A stretch of DNA of 64,000 nucleotides from Desulfuromonadaceae bacterium (GCA_028681335.1 JAQUIT010000008.1:93578-157577); one strand, 5' to 3'. Positions 17,399 to 26,976 are shown, counted from the first letter of the stretch. Notes: generated from the letters alone by a model not told the origin. Numbers and translations: made by a program.

Positions 17399-17414
17399 TT
17401 AAAGGAGACTGACC

Positions 17415-18023
17415 ATGCGACCTTCTACTAAAAATCTCCCCGCTGATGAGCGCAAGGCCGTTACGGTGCAAGCGGTCATTGATCTGGCAGCAGAGCAAAA
17501 CCCGAACGATATCACTACGTCTGCTATAGCCAAGTATATGGGACTAACCCAGGGAGCCCTGTTCCGTCATTTTATCAGTAAAGAGGCGATCTGGCAGACC
17601 GTGATGGAATGGGTGGCCGATTGCCTTATGACGCGGGTTGATCATGCAGCCGAAACAGCCCCGTCACCATTGGCGGCCCTTGAAGCAATCTTCATGACCC
17701 ATATTGATTTTGTTTCCCGTCATCCGGGGGTGCCTCGCATGCTGTTGGCGGAGCTGCAGCGTGCAGGCATGACACCGGCCAAAAAAATGGTGCAGACCCT
17801 ACTCAAAAGCTACGAAGAAAGGCTGTGTAGTATAATTGAACAGGGCAAGTTGTGCGGTGAACTGGAGCCGGCAGTAGCAACAGCATCCGCTGCCACCCTG
17901 TTTATCGGTACTATTCAGGGTCTGGTGATTCGATCATTACTGACAGAAAATCCTAAAAAAACGCAATCCGATGCGGCGGGGGTGTTTGCCGTATATCAAC
18001 GTGGTGTGAGGAGCAAGCAATGA
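17415..18023 (+). CDS. TetR-family repressor heading an export operon
   Basis: The 202-residue product has the TetR DNA-binding helices DITTSAIAKYMGLTQGALFRHF followed by a helical effector domain with an inner LFIGTIQGLVIRSLL helix. It is the first gene of a five-gene transport operon and overlaps the next start by ATGA. The perfect palindrome 17377-17398 lies between the -35 box and this gene. The inducer is probably the exported compound. AAAGGAG is upstream. Confidence 0.93.
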   Translation: MRPSTKNLPADERKAVTVQAVIDLAAEQNPNDITTSAIAKYMGLTQGALFRHFISKEAIWQTVMEWVADCLMTRVDHAAETAPSPLAALEAIFMTHIDFVSRHPGVPRMLLAELQRAGMTPAKKMVQTLLKSYEERLCSIIEQGKLCGELEPAVATASAATLFIGTIQGLVIRSLLTENPKKTQSDAAGVFAVYQRGVRSKQ

Positions 18024-19216
18024 AGAAATTCCTGTCGACCTATGGCCGGACCATGGCGCTTGCCGGTGTTTTGATGCCGTTGCTTGCCTTACTGGTTTAT
18101 GTAGCCCTACGCTCTGGCCCGCTGGCACCTGTGCCGGTGACCTTGGTGACAGTCGAGAGAAGGGAAATCACGCCTGCGCTTTTCGGTATAGGTACGGTTG
18201 AGGCGCGCTATACCCACAAGATCGGACCAACGTTCGCCGGTCGCCTCAGGCGCGTAGAAGTTCAGGCTGGCGATCGCGTCAAGGCGGGGCAGTTGCTCGG
18301 CGAAATGGATCCAGTCGATCTGGACGACCGCATAACTGCACAGAACGCAGCTCTCAAACGCGCCGAGGCCAACATTCTAGCCGCCGAGGCACAAAGCCAG
18401 GAAGCCGGTGTCCGCAACTCTTTCGCCGAAGTTCAGGCAAAACGCTACGAGCAACTGCTGTCCATCCGCTCGGTCAGCGAAGAAACAACCGAAGCGAAGC
18501 GGCAAGAGTTGCAGGTTACGCACACTGTCTTGTCAGCTGCACGTGCCAACCTCAACGCATCACGCCAGGAATTCGCCCGTCTGCATGCTGAACGTGAAGG
18601 TATGATTCGGCAGCGGGCCAACCTGCGGTTGGTATCACCGGTGGATGGTGTCGTCACAAGGCGCGAAATGGACCCGGGTACCACTGTGGTCGCCGGACAA
18701 TCAGTCGTTGAAGTAATTGAACCCGGTAGTCTATGGATCAACGTCCGCTTCGACCAGCAGCACGCACTAGGACTTCGAAACGGACTGCCTGCGCAGATAA
18801 CCCTCCGTTCACGGGCAGATGAACCGCTGGCGGGACGGGTGTCGCGGGTTGAGCTACATGCCGATCCGGTCACCGAAGAAATTCTGGCAAAAGTTGAACT
18901 CAAGCTGTTGCCACAGGCACTCCCCCCCATAGGTGAGCTGGCCGAAATTACCGTTGCCCTCCCCGCGAAGGCGGCAATACCCGTTGTGCCAAATGCCAGC
19001 GTGCAACGCATAGATAGGCGGCTTGGTGTGTGGATCGTTGAAGACGGCAGCTTGCGATTTGCTCCGGTCAAGACGGGCGCGACCGACCTTGAAGGTCGGG
19101 TGCAGATTGTCGAGGGTCTGAGCGGAGGTGAGCGCGTCGTGGTTTACAGTCAGAAAGCGCTGAAATCCGGAAGCCGCATCAAGATCGTCGACCACGTCAT
19201 GGGCAGGCCATCATGA
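18020..19216 (+). CDS. HlyD/MacA-type periplasmic adaptor protein
   Basis: The 398-residue protein has one N-terminal membrane anchor (about 12-32), a biotinyl-lipoyl half-domain (GRLRRVEVQAGDRVKAGQLL), a long coiled-coil hairpin (about residues 110-195), a second lipoyl half (RLVSPVDGVVTRREMDPG) and a beta-barrel. It would link the inner-membrane ABC permease to the TolC-type channel encoded downstream. Start and stop overlap with both neighbours (ATGA at each end), so the operon is tightly coupled. Confidence 0.94.
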   Translation: MKKFLSTYGRTMALAGVLMPLLALLVYVALRSGPLAPVPVTLVTVERREITPALFGIGTVEARYTHKIGPTFAGRLRRVEVQAGDRVKAGQLLGEMDPVDLDDRITAQNAALKRAEANILAAEAQSQEAGVRNSFAEVQAKRYEQLLSIRSVSEETTEAKRQELQVTHTVLSAARANLNASRQEFARLHAEREGMIRQRANLRLVSPVDGVVTRREMDPGTTVVAGQSVVEVIEPGSLWINVRFDQQHALGLRNGLPAQITLRSRADEPLAGRVSRVELHADPVTEEILAKVELKLLPQALPPIGELAEITVALPAKAAIPVVPNASVQRIDRRLGVWIVEDGSLRFAPVKTGATDLEGRVQIVEGLSGGERVVVYSQKALKSGSRIKIVDHVMGRPS

Positions 19217-20415
19217 TCAGCTTGGCCGGACGTGACATCCTGCATGCCTGGGGCAAATTTGTATTTACAGGCATCGGACTAGGGCTCTTGATTGGCGCCA
19301 CGTTCACCATGGCCGGAGTGTACCGCGGCATGGTAGACGATGCCAAGGTGATGCTCGACAACAGTGGGGCCGATCTATGGGTGGTGCAGCAGGACACTCT
19401 TGGCCCCTATGCGGAGCCCTCCAGCATTTATGACGATACCTATCGTAGTATTCTCAGTATTTCCGGTGTGGCACGCGCCGCAAACGTAACCTATCTGACC
19501 ATGCAAGTACGCCAAGGGGAGCGTGACGTACGCGTGTTGGTGACCGGCGTCACGGCTGACGGTCCGGGCACACCCGGCTGGCCGCCGTATCTCGTTACCG
19601 GTCGACAGATAACCCGAAATCACTATGAAGCCGTTGTAGATATTGCCACCGGGTTCAAGCTCGGCGATCGTCTCCATATCCGTCGCAACCAGTACACCGT
19701 AGTCGGTTTGACCCGGCGCATGGTGTCCTCAAGCGGTGACCCGATGGTATTTATCCCATTGAAAGATGCTCAGGAAGCCCAGTTCCTCAAGGACAACGAT
19801 GCCATCGTGCGAAGTCGTGCCCGCACGGCCCAAAACCCGGCACTGAATCGTCCTGGGGAGCCAGGACTTCTTGACGCGGTGATTACCTCACAAAGCACCA
19901 ACCCTTACGTCAATGCTGTTCTGGTACAGGTCGTATCGGGTCATACCTCGGAGGATGTGGCCACGTCAATCCGCCGCTGGAAGCGCCTAAAAGTATACGA
20001 CCGGGCACAAATGGAGAATATCCTGGTGGGGAAATTGATCGCCACATCGGCCAAGCAAATCGGCATGTTCATGGTGATCCTGACCATTGTCAGTGCAGCG
20101 ATTGTCGCCTTCATCATCTACACCCTGACCATGGGCAAGATCCGTGAGATAGCTGTGCTCAAGCTGATCGGCACTAGGAACCGCACCATTGCCTCCCTGA
20201 TCATGCAACAGGCGGTTGCACTAGGTCTGATCGGATTCGTGGTGGGCAAGATCGCGGCGACATTATGGGCCCCGTTTTTCCCGAAATACGTGTTGCTCGA
20301 GCCGCTTGACGCCATAATAGGGTTAGTCGCCGTGATTGTTATCTGCATACTATCGAGCATTATAGCCATTCGCGCTGCACTCAAGGTCGATCCGGCCGAA
20401 GCCATTGGAGGCTGA
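19213..20415 (+). CDS. FtsX/MacB-like ABC transporter permease
   Basis: The 400-residue protein has an N-terminal helix (FVFTGIGLGLLIGATFTMAG), a large periplasmic MacB-type domain (about 40-260), and three C-terminal helices typical of FtsX (MFMVILTIVSAAIVAFIIYT, then IREIAVLKLIGTRNRTI, then two more helices). Type VII ABC systems of this kind transmit ATP-driven motion to the periplasm instead of moving substrate through the membrane domain. Paired with adaptor 18020, ATPase 20417 and outer channel 21604. Confidence 0.93.
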   Translation: MISLAGRDILHAWGKFVFTGIGLGLLIGATFTMAGVYRGMVDDAKVMLDNSGADLWVVQQDTLGPYAEPSSIYDDTYRSILSISGVARAANVTYLTMQVRQGERDVRVLVTGVTADGPGTPGWPPYLVTGRQITRNHYEAVVDIATGFKLGDRLHIRRNQYTVVGLTRRMVSSSGDPMVFIPLKDAQEAQFLKDNDAIVRSRARTAQNPALNRPGEPGLLDAVITSQSTNPYVNAVLVQVVSGHTSEDVATSIRRWKRLKVYDRAQMENILVGKLIATSAKQIGMFMVILTIVSAAIVAFIIYTLTMGKIREIAVLKLIGTRNRTIASLIMQQAVALGLIGFVVGKIAATLWAPFFPKYVLLEPLDAIIGLVAVIVICILSSIIAIRAALKVDPAEAIGG

Positions 20416-20416
20416 C

Positions 20417-21127
20417 ATGGTAGACAAAGGTATTCGCATTGAAGGTCTGAAGAAGCGATATGGCAGTGGAGATACCGCCGTTGATGCTTTAAAAGGTATA
20501 GATATGCAGGTGGCCCCAGGTGAAGTGGTCGGGCTGGTCGGACCATCAGGTTCCGGTAAGAGTACATTGCTCAAGTGTCTCGGGGCGGTGATCGAGCCGA
20601 CTGCCGGGCGGATGATTCTTGGCGATGAGGTGATTTACGACGAAGGCTGGATGGTTAATGACTTGCGTGCTCTGCGTCGCGATAAAATCGGCTTTATTTT
20701 TCAAGCGCCTTATCTCATCCCTTTCCTTGACGTCACTGACAACGTCGCCTTGCTGCCCATGCTCGCCGGACAACCTAATGCCAAGGCGCGCAAGCGGGCC
20801 ATAGAACTCTTCAAAGCCCTTGATGTGGAACATCGCGCCAAGGCCATGCCATCGCAGCTTTCCGGCGGTGAGCAGCAGCGGGTGGCGATTGCCCGAGGAT
20901 TGGTCAATCGACCGCCAGTGATCCTCGCCGATGAACCGACCGCGCCGCTCGACAGCGAACGCGCTCTGGCGGTGATTCGGATTCTGAACGACATGGCGCG
21001 TAAATTCGAGACCGCGATCATCGTCGTCACTCACGACGAAAAAATCATCCCGACATTCAAACGGATCTACCATATCCGTGATGGGGTGACCTACGAGGAA
21101 GCCGGAGAAGGACGAAGCTTCGATTGA
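20417..21127 (+). CDS. ABC transporter ATPase (LolD/MacB type)
   Basis: The 236-residue ATPase starts at the ATG at 20417 with TTGGAGG upstream. It has Walker [16 protein letters not shown], the signature [15 protein letters not shown], and Walker [14 protein letters not shown], where Pro replaces the usual Asn of the D-loop context, followed by the switch His in VVTHDE. It energises the FtsX-like permease. The two residues after DEPTA are a minor deviation worth noting, but all catalytic residues are intact. Confidence 0.96.
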   Translation: MVDKGIRIEGLKKRYGSGDTAVDALKGIDMQVAPGEVVGLVGPSGSGKSTLLKCLGAVIEPTAGRMILGDEVIYDEGWMVNDLRALRRDKIGFIFQAPYLIPFLDVTDNVALLPMLAGQPNAKARKRAIELFKALDVEHRAKAMPSQLSGGEQQRVAIARGLVNRPPVILADEPTAPLDSERALAVIRILNDMARKFETAIIVVTHDEKIIPTFKRIYHIRDGVTYEEAGEGRSFD

Positions 21128-21155
21128 AGCACAAGAAATAATCAAGGAGCTTTCC

Positions 21156-21617
21156 ATGAGATCCAAATTCACTTTCAGGGCAATTGCCATGGTATGCACA
21201 ATCAGCTCACTCCTGACGGCTACTAGCACAATGGCGCGGAGCGGTGACGCTGAGGTGAAACCACTGGTTCTGCGCAAAATTATGCGGGAGTTGGGGCAGA
21301 ACATGCAGATCATTACCGATGGTATTTCCCGTAAAGAGTGGGACTTGGTAGCAAAGGCTGCGCTGCAGGTTGCTAACCATCCTCAACCGCCGATGGTCGA
21401 AAAAATGCGTATTTTGAGTTTTGTGGGCACTGATGTCGGCAAATTCAAGGGCTATGACAATAAAATACACCAGGCTGCAGTGGAAGTGAGTCGGGCGGCA
21501 GTTCAGAAGGACGGACCGGTCGTAATTTCCTCCTTCGCGAAGTTGCGTAACAGCTGTCTTGCCTGCCATCAGAATTTTCGCGAGCCCATAAAGGAGCATT
21601 TTTATGTCAAACTTTGA
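21156..21617 (+). CDS. Cytochrome c'-like monoheme protein inside the export operon
   Basis: The 153-residue product has a signal peptide (cleavage near TMARS) and a four-helix body with one heme site, CLACH (C134), close to the C-terminus as in class II cytochromes c'. Those proteins bind NO or gaseous ligands at the open face. Finding one inside an export operon, 29 bases after the ATPase and overlapping the channel gene, is odd. It may link export to nitrosative stress. AAGGAG is upstream. Confidence 0.88.
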   Translation: MRSKFTFRAIAMVCTISSLLTATSTMARSGDAEVKPLVLRKIMRELGQNMQIITDGISRKEWDLVAKAALQVANHPQPPMVEKMRILSFVGTDVGKFKGYDNKIHQAAVEVSRAAVQKDGPVVISSFAKLRNSCLACHQNFREPIKEHFYVKL

Positions 21618-23232
21618 CTTGCCTGGTTATGCAACGAAAAAAAATGAGAGACCGATGAGCCTCAGCATGCCCAGCCCATGTGGGCTTTTGGCGTTCCACT
21701 TGCAAACCGTTGTGCCCGAGCAAAGGCTTGTCCCTGTCCAAGCGAAGGGTGAAGATGATTGGGAAGAAAGAAAGGCCCCGTTATACAAGAGGATGGTTCG
21801 GAGCTTCGGATTTGCGTTATGCCTCGGAGGAGTCGCAGGTTGTACAGTCGGACCTGATTTCAAGCGTCCTGATGCTCCGCAGGTATCAGGGTATACAACG
21901 ACCCCTATTGCGGAGCAGACAGTCGCTAGCCCGGGGATTCTCGGCAATGAGCAGCGGCTTGTTACAGCGCAGGTACCTGTCAGCTGGTGGAAAGAACTAA
22001 ACTCTGCCAAGCTCAACAGCTTGATAGAACTCGCATTTAAAGCCAGTCCGACACTTTCGGCGGCACAGGCAACGTTACGCCAGGCAAAACAGAACTACGA
22101 GGCCCAGTCCGGCTCAACAGAGCTTCCACAGGTCAATGCAAAACTTGACGCCCAGCGCCAAGGCACCAACAGTGCGGCGATGGGCCTGCCGGGCGGTGAA
22201 CGCACCTCCAACCTCTACAACGCCTCCGTTGCGGTCAGTTACGATCTTGATCTGGCCGGAGGCTCCCGCCGGGAGCTTGAAGCGCTGGCGGCGCAGATTG
22301 ACTACCAGTCATTCCAGCTCGAAGGGGTACGGCTGGATCTGGCAGCAAACGTCGCCCTGGCCGCAATTTCCCAGGCGCAGTTGACTGAGCAAATTAAAGC
22401 GAGCAAAGAGATCCTGCGTGCGCAGCAAGAGCAGCTTGAAATCACACAAAAACGGCTCGATGCCGGCGCCGCTTCGGAGAACGAAGTCCTGGCGCTGCAA
22501 ACTGAAGTCGAACAAACGCGGGCAGGTATTCCCGGACTGAACAATCGCCTGGAGCAGTCCCGCCATTTACTGGCCGTTCTGACGGGGCAGTTTCCCGGTG
22601 CGGCTGACGTGCAAAATTTCACGCTGGCGGATTTTTCCCTGCCGGCTGACTTGCCGCTGAGTGTCCCTTCAGAGCTGGTGCGCAGACGCCCAGACATCAG
22701 AGCGTCAGAGGCTCTGCTTCACGCGGCCAGTGCACAGTACGGCGTTGCCATTGCCAAGCTCTACCCGCAGTTGACCCTGACCGGCACCCTCGGATCGCAG
22801 GCTCTGACGACAGCCAGTCTCTTCGGCCCAGGCTCGCTGATCTGGAGTCTTGGCGGCCAACTGGCACAGCCCCTGTTCAATCCAGGTTTACGCTCCAACA
22901 CCCGGGCAGCCGAAGCCGGCTTGGATGCCGCAGGTGCAAACTACAGGCAGACGGTGTTGCAGGCGTTGCGTAATGTGGCGGACGTCCTTCGCACGATCGA
23001 GAGTGACGCAGAGGCTCAGTTATCACTGGTGACAGCCAACGAATCAGCGCAACAATCATTGGGGCTGATCCAGCAGCAATACGCTCTGGGCGCAGCCAGC
23101 TACTTGCAACTGCTCCAGGCTCAACAGCAAGCGCAGCAGGTCAGCATAAACGTTCTGGCGATCCAGGCTCAGCGACTGGTCAACACAGTCGCCTTGTACC
23201 AGGCAATGGGTGGCGACTGGGTGGAGCCATGA
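21604..23232 (+). CDS. TolC/NodT-type outer-membrane efflux lipoprotein
   Basis: From the ATG at 21604 (AAGGAG, spacing about 7, overlapping the cytochrome end) the product is 542 residues. A lipoprotein signal (MVRSFGFALCLGGVAGC) appears only from residue 64, coded at 21793, which is where most family members would start; that site has no usable ribosome binding site. Two OEP repeats follow, with LVRRRPDIRASEALLHAA typical of NodT. It forms the outer-membrane exit duct for the adaptor/ABC pair. The 63-residue extension is either an artefact of start choice or a coupling device. Confidence 0.9.
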   Translation: MSNFDLPGYATKKNERPMSLSMPSPCGLLAFHLQTVVPEQRLVPVQAKGEDDWEERKAPLYKRMVRSFGFALCLGGVAGCTVGPDFKRPDAPQVSGYTTTPIAEQTVASPGILGNEQRLVTAQVPVSWWKELNSAKLNSLIELAFKASPTLSAAQATLRQAKQNYEAQSGSTELPQVNAKLDAQRQGTNSAAMGLPGGERTSNLYNASVAVSYDLDLAGGSRRELEALAAQIDYQSFQLEGVRLDLAANVALAAISQAQLTEQIKASKEILRAQQEQLEITQKRLDAGAASENEVLALQTEVEQTRAGIPGLNNRLEQSRHLLAVLTGQFPGAADVQNFTLADFSLPADLPLSVPSELVRRRPDIRASEALLHAASAQYGVAIAKLYPQLTLTGTLGSQALTTASLFGPGSLIWSLGGQLAQPLFNPGLRSNTRAAEAGLDAAGANYRQTVLQALRNVADVLRTIESDAEAQLSLVTANESAQQSLGLIQQQYALGAASYLQLLQAQQQAQQVSINVLAIQAQRLVNTVALYQAMGGDWVEP

Positions 23233-23372
23233 GTTAAAGACACATACGGTAACTAACTTTCAGCTTGGCCGCATGAATAATGTGCAGTTCGAAATAGGTT
23301 CGAGCCGTTGCCTTGATTTCGGTGATATCTGCTTATTCGGTTTTTATAAATATGTTTTTATAAGGATTTGCT

Positions 23373-23897
23373 ATGGAAACAGGTCATCACCGGTTTAATT
23401 ATCCAGAAACTGCACGCGCATTCATGCGTAACCTTGCAAATCAGACTGAAGGCTCTGAGCAAATGTTGGAGTTGCTGGATGGATGTGACAAGGCACAAGC
23501 TGCATTGGTATATTTGTTTTTTAAAGAACGACAATATTATTGCGTGCTGCAAACTTATCATCTAAGAGGAGATCTTAATCAAGCGGAGAGTAAGGTCAAG
23601 CTAGATAATGCCTGGAATGAGCACCGTCTAGCCTCAGAAGAGTTCCGGCTAACAAAAGAAAAGTTGAAGAACATAATCATTAAACTTGATATTGCAGATG
23701 CCGGCAGGATACCGACTGAAAGTGGGTGCAACGAGCGACTCTTACAACATGCGTCTTGCTCGTCTCTAACTAACTCAGTTGACAGTTGTTGGGGTGAGCT
23801 AGCTGCCTGTACCGCTCAGGTCAGCTCACCAAACCCCACACCATATTCAACTCACTCCGAAGCACAGATTTCCATTCCGGTGGATTCTATATTTTAA
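23373..23897 (+). CDS. Unknown 174-residue cytoplasmic protein
   Basis: The product is mostly helical in the first 110 residues, with coiled-coil-like charged helices (SEEFRLTKEKLKNIIIKL), then a Ser/Cys-rich tail (ASCSSLTNSVDSCWGELAACTA). ATAAGGA precedes the ATG. No domain is recognised. It stands before a polyferredoxin gene and may belong to its unit (29 bases apart). The low-complexity tail suggests fast evolution. The gene is plausible, the function unknown. Confidence 0.65.
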   Translation: METGHHRFNYPETARAFMRNLANQTEGSEQMLELLDGCDKAQAALVYLFFKERQYYCVLQTYHLRGDLNQAESKVKLDNAWNEHRLASEEFRLTKEKLKNIIIKLDIADAGRIPTESGCNERLLQHASCSSLTNSVDSCWGELAACTAQVSSPNPTPYSTHSEAQISIPVDSIF

Positions 23898-23926
23898 AGA
23901 AGTGGGTAAAGTCAGGACATATTAGC

Positions 23927-24895
23927 GTGAAAAACTACAAACTGCCGATAGTTACAACTTTTGTTGTTTTTATAACACTTGCCATGATTGAGCTTATGGT
24001 TAAGAAACCGCTGCTTTTACTGGATAGATTTTCTCCGGGAGCTGGTTGGCTTCAGGTCATTCTGGTTTCCAGCTACGCCTTTGTCGTGGCGTATAACATG
24101 CACGATCCTGCAAAAACGGCTCTTTGGCGTCGGCGCACATGGCTGCTTTTTTCTACCGTATTTTTCGGTCAGTTGCTGCTTGGCTTGTTTGCTTCGCCAA
24201 TCTTTCTGATGTCAGGCACTTTGCACTTACCGATTCCGGCCATGATTGTTGCGGCGCCATTGTACCGGGGCGAACCCTCGATGATGACGATACTCTTCCT
24301 TTCAACTATCGCTTTGTCGGGACCGGCGTGGTGCAGTCATATCTGCTATTTTGGCGGAATAGACGCTCTTGTGGCTACAGGGAAAACACAAAAAAAAGTT
24401 ATCAAAAATAAATTCAAAATAAAGCACGCCATATTAATCGTTGTGATAGCTGCAAGTTTGCTGTTCAGGCTCTGCGGAGTACCTCCCATATGGGCAGGTT
24501 CAGTGGCGTTTGGTTTTGGATTGGCGGGGGTGGCGGTAATATATTTGCTTTCGCGCAAACAGGGAAAAATGATGCATTGCATCATGTATTGCCCCATCGG
24601 TACTATCATTCAGTATGCCAAAAGGATTTCCCCTTTTCGGATGCGGATTGAGCAGAATTGTTCGGCTTGCGGACGTTGCTCTAATTCCTGCAAATACGAT
24701 GCGTTGAACCGCGAAGACATTCTGAACCATAAGCCGGGGTTATCCTGCACGCTTTGCGGAGATTGCATTACCTCATGTCATAGCAGTTCAATTAAATATA
24801 AGTTCTTAAACCTTCCTAGCGCTTTCTCGCGAAATGCGTGGCTATCTGTTTCAATTGCCCTGCATGCAATTACTCTTGCTCTGGCTAGAATATAA
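23927..24895 (+). CDS. NapH/NosR-like membrane polyferredoxin
   Basis: The 322-residue protein begins at a GTG and has about six membrane helices with two membrane-proximal Cys motifs (CSHICYFG and CIMYCPIG), then two cytoplasmic 4Fe-4S sites (CSACGRCSNSC and CTLCGDCITSC, each missing the usual Pro after the last Cys). NapH and the NosR C-terminal part use this layout to pass quinol electrons to periplasmic reductases. A terminator-like hairpin follows at 25103. It may feed electrons to NrfA or the HAO-like enzyme. Confidence 0.88.
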   Translation: MKNYKLPIVTTFVVFITLAMIELMVKKPLLLLDRFSPGAGWLQVILVSSYAFVVAYNMHDPAKTALWRRRTWLLFSTVFFGQLLLGLFASPIFLMSGTLHLPIPAMIVAAPLYRGEPSMMTILFLSTIALSGPAWCSHICYFGGIDALVATGKTQKKVIKNKFKIKHAILIVVIAASLLFRLCGVPPIWAGSVAFGFGLAGVAVIYLLSRKQGKMMHCIMYCPIGTIIQYAKRISPFRMRIEQNCSACGRCSNSCKYDALNREDILNHKPGLSCTLCGDCITSCHSSSIKYKFLNLPSAFSRNAWLSVSIALHAITLALARI

Positions 24896-25102
24896 GCGCT
24901 GCCGAGACACCGCACCGTACGCAATGCAAAGCTACGACCTTTGCAAATCCTCAGGGACAGCATCAGCCCGCTTGGGACAAGCAACCGTGGATGCTCGGCT
25001 GGGCCCGCCTGCCGCAATTCATATTATGATTTACCACCATGTAAACACTCATTTATCTACTTTTACCGATCGGTCATACGTCTTGTATGCTTGACTGCTG
25101 CA

Positions 25103-25143
25103 ATGAGCGCCTCGCGGGTCCCCGTGGGGCGCTCATCTTTTTT
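25103..25143 (+). terminator. Rho-independent terminator
   Basis: ATGAGCGCC (25103-25111) pairs with GGCGCTCAT (25128-25136), with an inner CGGG/CCCG stem, then seven Ts. The 200 bases before it hold no gene. Confidence 0.8.
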
Positions 25144-25172
25144 TGTGTACTACACTCGTTTATGTTCTTTTA

Positions 25173-25214
25173 TTGATGTGGGTCAAAATACAAAATTGGC
25201 CAATGGCGTATCAT
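25173..25214 (+). promoter_or_regulatory. Crp/Fnr-type site with class II -10 box, PAS-ric-nrfA unit
   Basis: TTGAT-GTGG-GTCAA at 25173-25186 is followed by TATCAT at 25209-25214. The distance from the box centre to the -10 hexamer (29.5) is that of a class II Fnr-dependent promoter (box at -41.5). A second TATAAT lies at 25214-25219. Confidence 0.65.
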
Positions 25215-25256
25215 ATAATTATCAGAACACACGACCAGCCACAAATTGGGGGAGAT

Positions 25257-25692
25257 ATGGACAGACTATTGATTCAAGCAGTTAATGATGCTCCGGATGC
25301 AATCCTCATTTCGGACCGGGCAGGAATTATCAGCTTTTGGAACAGCGGAGCAGAGCAACTGTTTGGGCACACCGCAGCTGAAGCTGTTGGCCAATCACTT
25401 GATCTGATTATTCCTGAAAATCTGCGGGGCCGCCACTGGGATGGATATGGCCGGGGTAATGGCAACGGGAGAAACGAAATATAAGACAGGTCTCCTCTCA
25501 TCACCTGGAATTCGCAAAGACGGATCCCGTATTTCGCTGGAATTCAGCATGGTGTTACTGCACGACGAGGCAGGCCAAATGCTGGGTTGTGCATCGATCA
25601 TGCGGGATGTCACTGAACGATGGAAAAAGGAGAAGGAATTGAAAGAGAGATTGACTGTTTGTGAAACAAAACTGGCTGAAACACCTGCTTAG
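25257..25692 (+). pseudogene. PAS-domain protein broken by a one-base frameshift
   Basis: The first frame begins MDRLLIQAVNDAPDAILISD, with FWNSGAEQLFGHTAAEAVG, a typical PAS core, and reaches HWDGYGRG. The rest of the domain continues in the next frame (VMATGETKYKTGLLS, then RKDGSRISLEFSMVLL and MRDVTERWKKEKELKERL). Removing one G from the run CCGGGG (25451-25456) restores a continuous 144-residue protein reading GYGRVMATGE. It is either a real mutation or a sequencing error. PAS domains bind heme, flavin or small ligands. It is the first gene after the Fnr-type site and before ric. Confidence 0.8.
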
Positions 25693-25757
25693 GCTCCAAA
25701 GAAATGAGCCATATGACAAGCTAACGCCAGCCCAGACTGATCCAGAGGAGAACACCA

Positions 25758-26486
25758 ATGCAAGAATCAACTCTTCAAGCGAATTACTCGCTACATACAA
25801 CAATCGGTGAAATAGTTGCCTCCGATTATCGAACCGCCAAGGTCTTTGAGACTCACGGAATTGACTTTTGCTGTGGTGGCAAGGTTGCTCTATCAGCAAT
25901 ATGTCAGGAAAAAGGCATTAACCCTGACGCTTTGTTGCTGGAGATCGAAGAGATCAAAAGTGAACAGATTGATCGCAGCCAAAATTATACCTCGTGGGAA
26001 CTCCCCTTCCTGGTGGATTACATTGTCAGTACCCATCATGCATATCTCAAGGAAAACGACGTAAAAATTGCCACCTACGCTCGAAAGATTGCGGAAGTTC
26101 ATGGTGCTAATCATCCCGAGGTGGTCGAGATCGCCACCATCTTCGAAAAGATAGCCACAGATATGGCAGCCCATCTCCGGGAAGAAGAAGAAGTTTTCTT
26201 CCCCGCGATAAAACGGGCCGATGCTAAAAGAAAAGCCGGCAATGCACCATCGGAGGGAGATTGCAATGTGATTAAGAATTCCCTTGAAAAACTCGGCCGC
26301 GAGCACGAGGAGATCGGCGATGCGATCCACGCAATTCGTCATCTGTCAAAGGATTATGCCATACCAAAAGACACGTGCAATACATTCATGATCACGTATC
26401 AAATGCTCAAAGAGTTTGAAGACGATCTCCACAAACACGTCCACCTGGAGAACAACATCCTCTTCCCCAAAGCGTCACAACTTTAG
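25758..26486 (+). CDS. ric: Iron-sulfur cluster repair di-iron protein
   Basis: The 242-residue protein has the N-terminal DUF542 region with the Cys pair FCCGG (HGIDFCCGGKVALSAIC) and a hemerythrin-like four-helix domain with di-iron His/Glu ligands in STHHAYL, HGANHPEV, HLREEEEVFFP, REHEEIGDAI and HKHVHLENNILFP. Ric (YtfE/ScdA) repairs clusters damaged by NO and peroxide. Placement before nrfA and under an Fnr-type site fits defence against NO made during nitrite reduction. The start has AGAGGAG. Confidence 0.95.
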   Translation: MQESTLQANYSLHTTIGEIVASDYRTAKVFETHGIDFCCGGKVALSAICQEKGINPDALLLEIEEIKSEQIDRSQNYTSWELPFLVDYIVSTHHAYLKENDVKIATYARKIAEVHGANHPEVVEIATIFEKIATDMAAHLREEEEVFFPAIKRADAKRKAGNAPSEGDCNVIKNSLEKLGREHEEIGDAIHAIRHLSKDYAIPKDTCNTFMITYQMLKEFEDDLHKHVHLENNILFPKASQL

Positions 26487-26529
26487 AACCTTTACGATAC
26501 CTCGGTAATTCTTCAGGGGCAGAACAAAT

Positions 26530-26931
26530 ATGGATTATTTCAAAGCTAGAGTTGCAAAATTATTGGTGGATTACTTTCAAAATGATTTCCGAAGAATTTC
26601 GCATGCATTAGAGGTGCTAAAACACTCTGAATTTATTATGGAAAATGCCGAGTGCTGTGATTATGAGATTCTGGTTGCCTCTGCCCTTTTACACGATATC
26701 GGCATAAAACAATCTGAAGAGATCCTTGGATATAATAATGGCAAGACCCAAGAGGAGTATGGTCCGCCGATTGCCGAAAAGCTGCTTAACAGCATCAGCT
26801 TCCCACAGGGTAAAATCTTTAAAGTATGCGAAATTATAGCTAATCATCATTCTCCTTCAAGGCATGATTATATTGAACTTAAAATCCTCAAAAAGGCTGA
26901 CAGAATTGTGAACAAGCTGGAAGGCGACTGA
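26530..26931 (+). CDS. HD-domain phosphohydrolase-like protein
   Basis: The 133-residue single-domain protein has the metal-binding residues of HD proteins: His in RRISHALEVLKHSEF, HD in ALLHDIGIK, HH in IIANHHSP and Asp in KKADRIVN. It could hydrolyse a nucleotide or other phosphoester; the substrate is unknown. It lies between ric and nrfA with short gaps (43 and 45 bases), so it is probably co-transcribed. Small HD proteins are often linked with nitrite and NO genes in Geobacter relatives, but this cannot be shown here. Confidence 0.85.
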   Translation: MDYFKARVAKLLVDYFQNDFRRISHALEVLKHSEFIMENAECCDYEILVASALLHDIGIKQSEEILGYNNGKTQEEYGPPIAEKLLNSISFPQGKIFKVCEIIANHHSPSRHDYIELKILKKADRIVNKLEGD

Positions 26932-26976
26932 AAACGATTTTGCGGAGTAATGTACTCAAAACACAGGAGGTAAAAC

